Below, in pieces: positions 24,682 to 37,500 of a DNA stretch of 64,000 nt. Both the position numbers and the translations under genes were made by a program. How positions within the stretch are numbered: position 1 is the stretch's first letter; each line of letters begins with the position of its first letter. Where the stretch lies: the NCBI RefSeq assembly GCF_030272615.1, contig NC_081414.1, positions 766,242,483 through 766,306,482 of the forward strand. Reading direction: 5' to 3'. The notes beneath the pieces are model-generated. The model ran no database searches and was not told where the DNA came from. It worked only from the letters and a program-made list of their open reading frames with translations. This DNA is from Cryptomeria japonica. Taxonomy: Eukaryota > Streptophyta > Pinopsida > Cupressales > Cupressaceae.

Positions 24682-26997
24682 TAAAACTAAAATTGACCAA
24701 TTTCAAATTAAATATTTATTTTAGATTTATAAAAAAAAAAAATTAGAAGTTCAATTTAATCTTTAAAATAATTTGTATTAGTTTCAAAGTTCAAATTAAA
24801 CATTAGGTTATGAGTTTAATGTAATTAACATTACTTTTAAAATTTAAAAAAAAAATTCAATTTAATCTATGTTATGAAAATAACTAGTCCTCAAGATTGT
24901 CGTGCATTGTCTCTCTTGAGTATGACTAGTGTTCTTTCTTGAGTCTTTGAGTTTGAGATAGCTATTTAGAATAGTTTTGTTCCTTTTGTCTCTTCCTTTC
25001 ATTGAATTAAGTCTAGCTCATAATTTAATTCATAAGAATATGTTATCAAAATCTTATTATCAACGTATTTTGTTATATATTCGGTTGCTTGGATGTAAAG
25101 CTATTTTTACTAATGCCTTCCCTCCTAAAGAAGTGATTAGGCATGGTTTATTCTCTAGTATTGTTTTGCAATAGTCCTATTTTGTTAAAGCCTTGAAAGA
25201 GAAACTCATCTACAATTTAAAGCTTAAGACACAAATATATAAAATTCATTCTCCATTGGTTACTATTGCTAAGGTCTTTAATCACAACTAGGAGTATCAT
25301 TGAAAGAGCATGTGCTTGATACTCTTGGGGAAAAGTGGTATCTACCTTATTGTAAATTGCAATTTGCATTTATAGTATTCCACTCAAAAGCTTTGTCTTG
25401 AAATGCTCTTCATTGTAAAGCTTTGTTGCAAATGTAGTCAAACTTAAGTTGCTTCTTTCAAAGTGCATTTCTTCAAAGACATCTCAATTGTACATTACTT
25501 GTTTTATATATATATATTCCAAAAAATAAAATACTAACAATATATTTATGAATAATGTTTTTGATATCCTTATAACATTACTATTAAACATAAAACAAAA
25601 ACAACATAAATATCAAACACTTCAATCTTTTTTAATTTTTACTACAATGGACAAAAAAATCAATACTAATTTATTAATTTTTGAAAAGAAACTAAAATTC
25701 AAAACTAAGGCTAAATAAATTACTTAAAAAATAATACCAATTACTTTTTAAATGAAATAAAATTGTAAAAAATTAATATAAATTAAGTTTTGCATATAAA
25801 TTAAAATCAATAAATAATTTATCAAATATTATCTAAAATAAAAATCTTATATATTTATAAATTATAAATTAATCTATTTTAATAATAAATTTTTAATCAA
25901 ATATTTTTTAATTTTTAAAATAGCATTTAAAGTTTTATTTAAAAGTCAAGAAAAAAAGTATATATAATATCTTAAAATTAAAAAATATATAAGAGACTAA
26001 TAATGTTTATCTTTAGAGGAATATGATACGTCAAAACATATCATATTTATTCATTATTTTAATTTAAAATTTATTATATTTTTATATTATAATTAATATT
26101 AAATCATTATTTTATTATGATATTGTAATTAATATTAAAATTATTATTATTAAGATGTGATTATATTATTATGTGTTGTTAGTACTTGTAAACAATATTA
26201 TTGGATTCACATAAGCTTAATTAATCAATATTTTGCACCAATCAAAAGTGATTATTACTTCTATTTTCAAAATAAACTTGATTTTTATAAAGTTGAGATT
26301 TATATTTTTAAAAATAAAAATTATTTATCTACAGTATGATTTGATGAAAAAATTTAGTATTATAGGAGCAAATTTATATGAATGATACATTTTATAGGCT
26401 TTTTTAAATTTTATTTTATATTTAAAAAAAAAATCTCTATTTTAAATCTTTTTTTCATTTTTTATTGGTAATATTGTAAATAAAATGATTTTTCTATATA
26501 AATATATATAAATTTTAATTAAAAAATTGAAAAAATAAATAATAAAATCAATTAACTATTGTATAGAGATTTGATTCATCATTTAAATTAAATAAATTAA
26601 AATTTAAACAAATAAATAAACTATTTCATTACAAGCATTACCGAACCAAAAAAATTGAAAAAAAAAAACCCAAATAAGTTCGTTCTACTTTTATAATTTT
26701 ATATAATTTTTTTGAAATCATTTTATTTTTTATTGATTTTTTTAATAATTTTATAATATACAATATAATTGTATAACATTTAGTCATAAATTTAAATATT
26801 TTTCATGTAGTCATCATATAATTTTATAATTATTTTATTAAGATCAATTATAATTAATATTGCATAAACACAATTAAAATAATATAATTTTAAACTAATA
26901 ATTAATAATTAAATTTAAAATTAATTTTATAATTATAATTATATTGATTTTATATTTAAATTGAAATTATATTCTTTAAAAAAAAAAATTATATTTT

Positions 26998-27203
26998 TTT
27001 GTATTAAGTATCATAGAACAGCATTACAATAAAGCTCATTTTTTGCTCATTCGAACATCCACGTTACAAACCTATTACAAGTACCAGCTCTTTTCGAACA
27101 AACTTATTACAAATACTAGCTTCTTTCGAGCACCAAACTAGAAACAACAATTGAAAGACCAAGGGTCACAACTTAGAAATCCACTTTAACAACCCCATCG
27201 ACC
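26998..27203 (-). mobile_element. Small insertion flanked by direct repeats (truncated LINE end or SINE)
   Basis: A segment of about 206 bp of normal base composition sits in AT-rich DNA. It is flanked by the direct repeat AAAAAAAAAATTATATTTT (about 26979-26997 and 27207-27225). Inside, a unit of about 34 bp (TATTACAAGTACCAGCTC and a second version) is tandemly duplicated. On the minus strand it ends TGATACTTAATACAAAAAAA, like a LINE 3' end with poly(A). The A-rich direct repeats could also arise by chance in such sequence. Confidence 0.4.
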
Positions 27204-28059
27204 AAAAAAAAAAAAATTATATTTTCACTATGATGTTTATATTATATTATAATTATTAATATTATTTTATTAAAATGAGTTATAATTAATATTACAAAAA
27301 TGTAATTAAAATAATATAATTTTAATATAAAAATAATTCAAAATTATAATAATTAAGAATTACAATAAATATTTTTATTACAATTCTATAAAGACAATTA
27401 CTCCTACTACGTGGCACTTGTTATATTCTTGTTATTATATTTTTATATTTCTATTAAACTTTGACAAAACCAAAAAAATCTATCAAGACTACCTAATTAT
27501 AATTGGTGATCTATTATAGATTATTGAAGAAGAATTATAAAAATTAAAAGAAAAAAGAAAAAAGAAAAAATCATTAAAAAACAACTATATTGCATATTCA
27601 TCTTATACTAGAATTAAGAAGTCCAAAGAAAATTAATCAAAAAATTAAAAAACATTTAAAATAGATTATTTTAAATTAAAATCTCAAAAATTTAAAATAA
27701 ATTATCTCCTAGTGGAGTTGTATTATTACTTGCATTATAAACTAATTATTACTATCACTATTATTAATTCAATTATTATTTGCATAGTTAATATGCATAA
27801 CTATACACTTTTTAAGTCTTGCGCTACTAGGTACATAAATATGCATACTCTCAAAACTAAGAAAAATAGCCAGGAATGGACTTCCTAAAATAAAATAAAA
27901 ATATATGTATCCCGTTAGCATCAACAAGTATATTACCCCAAGGCCCATCGACTCGATCGCAGGTTATATTCCTTCAATTTTTAGCAAATTTTCTACCCTC
28001 TCAACTTTTTAATGTTTAGAGCTTTTTGATATCAAACATTTGTCACAGTGTCTAAGATG

Positions 28060-28419
28060 GCACTGGAAAAAGGAAATGTGAGTTGACGCTAATTTACAGC
28101 AGCTCAAGAGCTTATGTATCATTTTAAGTCTTCTGCAATCAAATTAAAGACACCTGGAAATGACTGTGTTAGTTACTGATACATTAGTGTTTTGTAAGAT
28201 AGAACAACATTCTCTTTCATGATAAATCAAACATGTGAACAGGTGAGTGTCATGGATACAAAACATTTGGACTTAAAGGTTAGAGAATTTATAGCAAGAA
28301 TTTTGAAATCCTTGAATGCTGTAATCCAAGAGATCACAATTGCTGAACGATAAATTTGACCCTCAGCACTGTTGCCCATCATACCATACCATAGCATTTA
28401 AGGATACATAAACAACTAC
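28060..28419 (-). other. Presumed 3' UTR of the kinase gene
   Basis: Sequence downstream of the TGA at 28422-28420 on the minus strand, of normal composition before the AT-rich region begins near 28060. No clear poly(A) signal was singled out; the end is an estimate. Confidence 0.35.
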
Positions 28420-28549
28420 TCAATTATGATGCAGGAAAGGCCAATGATGATCTGAAGATAATGTTTCCTTGATTTTCTCAAGCCTGTTAAGAATATTCAA
28501 AAAAGAAGGCCTGTCCTCGTTGTTGCCACTCCAGCACTCCTCAATCAAC
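28420..28549 (-). CDS. VIK: Kinase terminal exon
   Basis: 130 bp including TGA. It encodes LIEECWSGNNEDRPSFLNIL and ends DHHWPFLHHN. The CW...RPSF pair is the conserved alpha-H/alpha-I signature. Acceptor CACAAG|G. Confidence 0.93.
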
Positions 28550-31500
28550 CTTGTGAAACCCAAAACACGAAGTATAATTAATTAAATATCAGCATGCGTA
28601 ACTTTGGTAGCTAAAGCCTATAAAAGCTTAGAAAGAAATTGAAATAGTTTTTCCCTATGCTAATATCTTATTCATTATATTTCTTATGAGACCCAATAAC
28701 AGTTGGGAAAGACAAACTAAGGCAACTAGGATACTCGTAAAGATGAAATACTAGATCTCTTACGTTTTTATCTCTTGAGTGTAAGTTTTTGCCCGAAAGA
28801 GTGGTCGGTCCCCTTTGGCCACTATCTTTGCGGCTTCATATGCATCATAGCTTGTAAAAGGTGGATATCCTTCAAACATCTGCAAATCAAAGACAGACAG
28901 TTTTGAAGTGGAAATTGAAAAAATAGAAAGGATACCGAACATTAAGAGAGTTGAAGTTTTCCACTAAAGCAGATCAAAGACCAGAGTTGTATTTAGACTA
29001 CCTCATAAAGAATCATTGCAAAGGAGAATACATCAACTTTTGCATCATATTTCCTATGCTTGAATACTTCTGGGGCCATGTAACGGTCTGTATTTACATT
29101 TCATCAAATAATTTTAGACAATGTCTTTTGAAATGAATACTTATTTTTTACTAACATATCTACAAAATCAGACCATTATATAGCTTAAAAGCTAAGAGTA
29201 ATGCATGCTCAGGCATACAATATAATTTTTAACAAAATAATGTCAGGATGGGTTTAGAACTCACAGCTTCCAGTTTCTCCAGTCAATTTGTACATATCCT
29301 GAGCATGCTTCACCTTGATTAATTTGCTTAGGCCAAAATCCCCAACCTTCAAATGATTTTGATTCACCAGTAGTACATTTCTGAAGCTCAATGAAAAAAT
29401 CACATCACATAAACATGAGAAACAAAAACATAAAAACAAACAATTTACTAGGCAAACAATAACCTCACAAAAATACATTTTCCTTCAACTTAAGCCTTGA
29501 GACAGATGCCTCATCTGACCAGTCAGAAGAATATGCAAGATACAAGTGCTCAAATCACTGAGAATCATTTCATGCCACAGTACTATCCTATAACAGTTTC
29601 AACAGAATTCCTTGACAAGCTTACCTTGGCTTTAAGTCACGATGAATAATGACATTGGGTTCATTATGAAGGTAGGCCATTCCCCTACAAATAACAAATG
29701 AGGATCAAAACTTAATACTATTAAAGAATTTCCACTAATCCAATACAGTAATTTCTGCTGATGAAATGATTATTCCTACAGACCTATCAAAAATAAAGAC
29801 CAAAATACCATGAATCAGATCAATAGACAATCTTTCCAGAACATAGACCACTTGTGCATATTTTATCTCACGAAAAGCAACAGGAAAATTAAACAAATAG
29901 AACAGTTCAGGAAAGAAATTTGTAACTTTTTGTTTGCAACTATTCTATAGAAGAAAAACAAACTACACTGTAAACTGAAAAGGGACTAGTACAAACAAAG
30001 AGCCAGTAGCTCAGTGGTATAGCATCCAGCAAGCACATGGGAAGTCCGAGGTTCAATTGCAAGCTGGTTGACACAAAGTGACATGCTAAAAGACCTAGAA
30101 AGCTAGATATCCCAAGCATTAAAACCATGACCTGAGGGTGGAGGGATGTTGGCAGAAAAACAAACCACGCTACAAACTGTGAAGTATTAAATATAATTTA
30201 ATAGGTTTATATAAACATAATAATGATTGTTTATAAAACAGCTAATTAATTCCCATACACATTCTTCTTATCACTTTAAATTATAACTGATTCGTAACCC
30301 CCATAATATATTAAATACCAATCACAGCAAAAGATTATCCAGATTCCAGACCACTCAACACGGCAGCCACAGAACATAGGATTGCAGTCATTAGTGGGTA
30401 TTTGAACATGTTTTCTCAGAAGAGAGTGCCATACATGTGGGTATTTGATTTCTCAATTTTGTGCAACATTTTCATCAGCCGAAATTACCGTATCTTCTAA
30501 ATAGTCGGAAATCTGTGAAAACGTTTTCAGAGTTGTTTTTTGAGAGAGCATCTGCAAAATAAATTTATGGTCTTTAAAATCATTTTTAAACTTTTATGGG
30601 TTCATATTCATTTTTGCCTTGCAAATGGCAAATATCCAAAATTTAGTTCTATTGGAGGTGCAGAAGTTAACTGCACAGGATTTCAATATTGTCACACGAT
30701 ACACAATTGATGTGTATCAGTTGTGTAATCAAATAAAAAGTTAACTGTGACTACCAGACTTCAAAAGAAATCTGGTTTTATACTTGAAGAGCTACTTGTT
30801 TTCTATCAAACTCAATGCGAGTAGGTCTCTGTCAGAGTACCTCATTAAAATAAAGGATTTAAGGGACGAGAATGATATGGTGGCTTTGGTCATCAATAGC
30901 CTGCTACCCTCCTGTTAGTCATTTGTGGAGTCATTAAACATACTTTTGATAAAAATCAGCACATACTTGTTGCAAAAAGAACATAGTCAAACATAGACGG
31001 TTGAATCTACTTCAAAACCAAGAATTTTTCTCCTTCAACTTTAGAACCACAAAGAAAAGTTAAGTGCTATTATTGCCATAAATTTGGGCATGTAAAGGAA
31101 TCTCTGAAAAGCCAATATGACATTTCCAGCAATAAGGAATCACATGCTGAGGCTAATATGGCAGTTCTGGGAGTAAAGCATGTTTTAGAGGATCACAATT
31201 GATACCACTTGCAAAGGCTGATATGCATCCTCCAAAAAAATGTTTGACAGCACTTGTTGGTTCTTTGATTCTAGTGCACCCAAAAACTTCACTTGTCAAA
31301 AGGACTAGTATTGCAAATTCATTGTTGATTCTAGTCAAAGAGATTCTATTTCACTAGGTAATGGAACATCACAGTTGAAGGGATCAGTGATGTCAGAATT
31401 GTCCCAAGTGTTGCCTTCAAATTCATAGTTTATGATGTTAAGGATTTTCCTAGAATGAACAAAAAAATATTTTCCATCTCAACTTACTAACAATCTATGC

Positions 31501-34500
31501 AAGTGAATTTTTGTGGAAAGCACATTATTTCTGATTTGAAATAGGACAAAATGGTTACCTGAAGCATTGGGTTAAGGCAGGTAGTACAAATTCATTGATC
31601 TTATCATAGCTAATTTGCATGCATTAATTGTAGAAAAGAATACGAATATTCTATAGCATGGAAGGTATAGGCATTCAAACCTCCAATATTTGGCCAAAAT
31701 CAACATGGTTCAAAGTTTGCTTATTATCAAAGAAAAATAGGATGTGTAAAAGAGCATAAAAGATGAAGACAATGCAATGATCATGCTATTAGCTTGAAGA
31801 GAATAAATACAGCGAACAAAACAGTTACATCACCGTTGGAAGAATGGTAGAACTGGCACTGTTAGGGAACGGTATAAACAGAAATAAAGCAAATCAAAGA
31901 GCCAATGTAACCAAACCATATTATGCAATGTAATATGGTGTGGTTTACGCCAACATTCCCCACTTTATTACAATGTTCCTAAAAATTGCCCTAGGGACCC
32001 CCCCTTAAGGCTTACACAACAAAAACATGCTGATTACATAATATGAACACATATTTTTGGAAGATCTTTTCTTGAAGAAGTATATCCTGAACCAAGCGGG
32101 CCTCCATCAAGTTGTTGGGGCTCCATCAAGTTGTCTCTTGACCCTCGGAAAGGTGTAGCTTCGAGCTATGTTCTTAAGCTCTCAGTCCCTAACTCTCAAA
32201 TCACAGAGTCTTGAATTATTCAACAATGATCCCTAAGAGATACGACAGATCTCTATCATTCTCTAATGACCGTGAAAGGGTAATTCTCGATCATATACTT
32301 TGAAGCTCACTCGACAACAATCCATATTGAGCTCAACACCAAATCTCAAACCTGTCTCCAAAATATAACCTTCACAACACATCTACTCTTCAAATCTGTC
32401 AGCATCAAAAGGAAAACTGAAAGCAAGAAATACTAAACCAAAAACGCTTCTCAAGCAAAACATCATCTCAAAGCGAGAAGCTAACTCGAGAGGATGAAAA
32501 TATTCCATCCTCCAATGCCACGGGCCTCCAATATTTTGAAAGTTTATAGTACTAATGCACTATTGACACCAGCAAATGCACAGTTGACACCAGGAGAAGA
32601 GTCATTAATAATACATTCATCATCTGTGGAGTCTTCCTTTTCAATGCAAGCAACATTGCCTTCATCAGATTTCCTTTTACTTTACCCTTAAGCACATCAC
32701 TAGCCCGAATTCTACAATCCCAAGCTGTGTGACCCTTTTTCTTACAATAAAAACACTTGATTTTCTCTGACCTTCTATGACTTCTTGAATAAAGTGCTTT
32801 TTCCTGAGAATCTAATCTTTTGTAGTTGCTTCTTGAATATAGTGCTTTCTCTTGAGGATCATCTTCTGATTCTTCTTTTTTTCTCTTATCTTCTGCTAGA
32901 ACAGCCAAAATCATACCTTCTAGAGTTTGTGAAGGTATTTGACTAAGCGTGAAAACAACATTATTGTATTTTGAAGGCAAGTTGTTTAACAATATAGCCT
33001 TTGCATCATCATCATCATCTACAGGAGCCTTAACCTCTGCAAGCTGTCTAACGAGAGATCTCAAATTTACTTACATGGTTTGACATTGTGATCCCGCCTT
33101 CCATCTTGAACCTAAACAACTGAAGTTTGAGAGAGAATTTTGCATTGACTGCAATGGCTCCAAACAATTTATTCAAATTATCCCAGATTTCATTTGATGA
33201 TTTATCTAAATCTATGTGATGTAATTCAGTGTCAGAAAGAGCAAGACCAATAATAGCATTTTCTTTATCATCTCTGTTATTCCAGTCTAATAGCTTGGTT
33301 GCATCTGTAGGTGGTTTCTCCTTTCCACTTACTAGACCCCATAAATCCTTATTCATTAATTGCATTTGAATTTTCATTCTCCAAGTATGAAAATTAAATC
33401 CAGAATATTTATCTAATGGAATTTCCGTTTTCACAAATTACTATCAACCTTATCTCTCCAAAATATGTTAAAATATTCAACCACCTTTATTTCTCCATCA
33501 CAAAATAGAAAGCAAGATAATCATTTTACCTAAATCAAAAAACTAAAAATACTTTCTTCTAATCAACTATTTTTACATCATCGTACCTTCTCATTGAAAT
33601 ATTTATTTGTTGAACGGCTTCTCCAATATCTTCACAAGAACATAGCATAGTATATAGTCCTTACTTGCCTTTGTCTCCTTCTCCTAGATCCACAAGTATG
33701 AAAACCTCCACTACGGCCTCTATAATGGCTTCCTTTACCATTTTCACAAACCTTTTAACAATCTTACAGACCAATGAAATCACATAACCTCCTTGAATTT
33801 GGACCAATGAAATCTATCTTGTGCACCTCTGCCATTCAAAGGAACAACAGCTTTATTTTATAGATTTGCTAAGCCTGCTCCTCAATTGCTTGGTGCCATG
33901 GAGATCAAGATCAAACCTTTGTTCTCGCTGCTATCACCGATGGTAGCAGTTTGATCTAATAACTGTCATAATAGTTTTGTAAAGACTACCTTTGGTGTTG
34001 GGAATCTCATTTCCACGTATTTCCATGCCAGGAAAATTCACCTCAAACTTCTCTTCTTCATGAACTGATGACAGCTTCCATACATGTTCCTGTTCTTATT
34101 ATAAAGCTGCCAACCCTATCACATGAGTCTGCACTTTTCTTCAATGAATGCTCCACATCTTAAGTTGCCTTCAACAGTCAGAAATAAGGGGAAACCTCAT
34201 CCTACTAAAGGGGCATGGCATGCAAAGGGACTCATAGATCTCATTCATGCAGACGCGCATGAGCCATCCTAGAAATCTCCCACTACAGATCTATGACAAC
34301 AGATCTGTGCCATACAATAATTGGGGAGAAGTTGGGAGCATAACTATTTATCTTTCGAACAGATGTCTTTACAAATCCTTGCAAGATATCAAAACAGAAG
34401 TAGCTTGGTCCAATAATAAACCTAAGATAACAATTTTGCATTTTTTGGTTCACTCACATATGCTTTAGTTCTGGATACAAATAGGACTAAACTAGTCTCC

Positions 34501-37500
34501 AAATTAACATATATTTCTTTGCCATCTATAGTGGTCAATCTAAAGACTCATTGATGTTTCTCACAATAAAGTAATAGCTACTCAAAATGTTGATGTGAAG
34601 GAAACAAAGTTATCCTTTGCTTGTGTCCATCAAGCAATCAATGAAAACCAAAAGTCTAATGGTGCCGTCGCCTTTGAAAGATGAAACCTCCAATGTGCCC
34701 ATCTTAGGTTGATACTTCACCTCTAGCCTACCAAAGATAGATCTAAGATTCTAAAGTAGTTTCCACTCAAGTGAAGTTCTGCCAACAAAAGCCAAATAAG
34801 ACTCCGACAAAATTTTGTCAAACACAAAGTTCATCTAAGGCAAATCTAATCCATGCCAAGCTCAAGTGGTACACAAAGGACAATCTACAACTTACCTAAG
34901 GAATATAGCTCGTTCAAATAGAATTGTAGGTTATAGAACATGCAATTGACTCTCAAAGGCAACATGTAGAACAACTATTACATTTTTGAAATTGCACGAG
35001 TTCAGCAAATAAAGCTACTTCTATTCAACGGAAGGATAGGGTAAAGTACATATGTTTACAAAGTTTAGCAAGGCTAAAAATGAGAATTCTCATGATCAAA
35101 AAAGGAAGTAACATGTCCTCTCTAATTTTCCAAGATTGTAACAATTTCAATACTAGATATTCAAAACATGCTGATATATATTGCTTATTGACTCTCCTCT
35201 CAAGGGATGCTTGCAGACAGTGCATCTAGGAATAAAGATTCATGTGACCAGAAAGGGGCAATACATCTAACTATTTACAAAAAACTACACAATATCCATC
35301 CTCCTTATCAATGTGAAGGATTCGCACAAATATAAGAATACAAAGCATTGTAATTGCATAACAATAGTCATAAGTACAACAACACATCCTAAATTGTCAC
35401 CTTCTAGCTGCCTATCAATTGTATTTCTTGGCAATTGGTGTCATGCATGCACATGCAGATCTACTCAACTTGCTAGGTGTCTACACAAAATAATGCAAAG
35501 TCATGCAACACAACTCGTGATGAGTAATGCACTCATTCACGCATGGGGGCACATGGTGACAAGTGTTGCATGAAGCATCACAATTGCATGCACAAGAGTG
35601 CAAATGACTAATGAGGTTTGTGCAAAACATGTCAAAAAAAGATAGTGCTTGTGCAAGGCATTAACAGTTGTCAAAGCTTGCGCAATGAGGCAAAGTGTTG
35701 CAATATTGCAATGTGCATCTCAGCACTTATCTAGATGAAAGTGCATCAACTTGGCATTGTGCTTGCATGAAAGTGTTTGCCTATAGTTATAAGATAACCC
35801 TAAAATCCTTCATGTCATCTACTAACCCTAAAATCATTCATGTCATCTACTACCCAAAAGTATACCAAAAGAGTGATGCAACAAACTAGGGACAATCAAC
35901 TAAGCAATACCAATTTGGGGTGAGCTATTTGGATGGCGCGAGTCACCATGAGATAGCACAATGATATTCATGTTGCATGGCTAATTCTAAGCCAAAATAA
36001 TCTATTGATACAAGGAATGCATATCAGATTATGCTGATGTATTTGGTTGTAACAAAAAATCATTGAGTTCCACAATTAAGTTGAAGTCCTTGAGGACCTC
36101 CTTATGCTCAAAACATTCGTCACATCAATGAGCAAATGGTCCCTATTGCAATTAGTTTTCAATTCCTAGGTAGTAGTGTTAAACCAATTCTCTTGATGTG
36201 AATGCTTATGAATGTCAAGGGATGTATTATGATATCCAAAATACTCCTATGCTTGGGAGAGGGGCGTATGAATACCCTTGTTGCATCCTCAAGAGGTGAG
36301 TGACAACTCCATGTATGTAGGTGTGTATCACATTAATAGTCAACACCAATATTGTAGGATAATCCAATTAGAATAGCTCAAAATTAACGCAATGATGCAA
36401 ACTTTGGGGCCTACCAAATCATATCATAATTGTGGGAAACTAGCCATTAGATGATCTAATCAATGTAAAGCTCGATGTCAATGTTGTTTGGTGCATGCAA
36501 ATCTAGGGTCTTGTTGTGACCTTTTTCACACATCGCCCCATTGCAAATGGGGACCCTCTCTTTTTCCTGCTTTCTAGGGTTTCTGCTAGCGCCCGTGACC
36601 TTTCGCTTCAATTTCACCAAACCTTACTCAGTTTCGAACAGTTCAAGCCCAAACTCTGGAAAGTTAGTTTTTGCAAAACATGTGATTCCAGAGTACAAAC
36701 ACCTTCAAAGCACTTAGGGACGCCGAAGAACGAAGATCGCAATCGATTTGGATCAATTTGGACAACTTTCTATTTTTAGAAAGTTTGCTTTTATGCTTTT
36801 TCCTATTTTTTAGGAAGTTTTGTTTTGGGCATTTCTGGCCCAATCCCTGGTATGGCTATTTTTAGACTTTTCCCTATTTTTTAGGGATGTCCGCTTTTTG
36901 CTTTTTCAGAATGGGTACTCAGGGTCTGCACTGCTGCCATTGACCTGCCTCGACCGGGATCCAAAAATTCCAAGTTTTGACCTAAAAGAGCAAAATCCCT
37001 AGATTTTAGGCTTTTTGCTTTTTCAGATGCAAACCTAGGGTTTACACTTTCACCACTAACCAGCTCCGACCAGATCTCAAAAATTCCAAGTTTTGACCTA
37101 AAAAGCCAAATCCCTACATTTTAGGGGGTGTGAGGTCTTAGATGATCCACCTAAGCATGGATTTCAAATTTCAAGTTAATCCGATTAAATTAGATTAAAC
37201 TGTGAAATTTTGAAATTTCTCCAAAAAATTCTTCTAAGTCTGGCTAACAAGGGTTTTGAAGTGTTTTTGCAGGTTCAAACCCCACCACGATGCAAGGGAG
37301 GCCATGTAGGAGCCTTGCCTGAAGTCCGCCATGCCTTAGGAGGCTGTGTGGGTGCTCACTCCAAAGTCCACCATGAGTTTGGAGGTCATGTGGGTGCTCA
37401 CCTCAAAGTCCGCCATGCCTTTGGGGGTCACATGGGTGCTAAGCCTGAAGTCCGCCATAGTCTAGGAAGGCCTTGATGGAGCTAACACCAAAGTCCGCCA

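Larger units (their letters stand above)
24470..28060. other. AT-rich intergenic region
   Basis: Strongly AT-biased sequence with A and T homopolymers, an (AT)n microsatellite at 24648-24679 and one non-AT insertion at 26998-27203. 24890-25500 is less AT-rich but shows no coding, RNA or repeat signal I can name. It separates the LINE from the 3' end of the kinase gene. Confidence 0.5.

Noticed and set aside
30001-30075. tRNA gene (A and B boxes)
   Set aside because: The arms do not form a cloverleaf with a clear anticodon stem. The sequence continues into a SINE body, is flanked by target duplications and has a second copy at 53588-53700.
35313-35889. Cys/His-rich ORFs
   Set aside because: They lie inside the LTR-like repeat, and the homologous right-hand copy at 49669-50865 does not preserve the frames.
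37210-37476. Secreted or structural repeat protein (14-residue repeats)
   Set aside because: The peptide repeat follows from a 42-bp minisatellite. The frame opens inside non-coding LTR sequence and is lost after four units.
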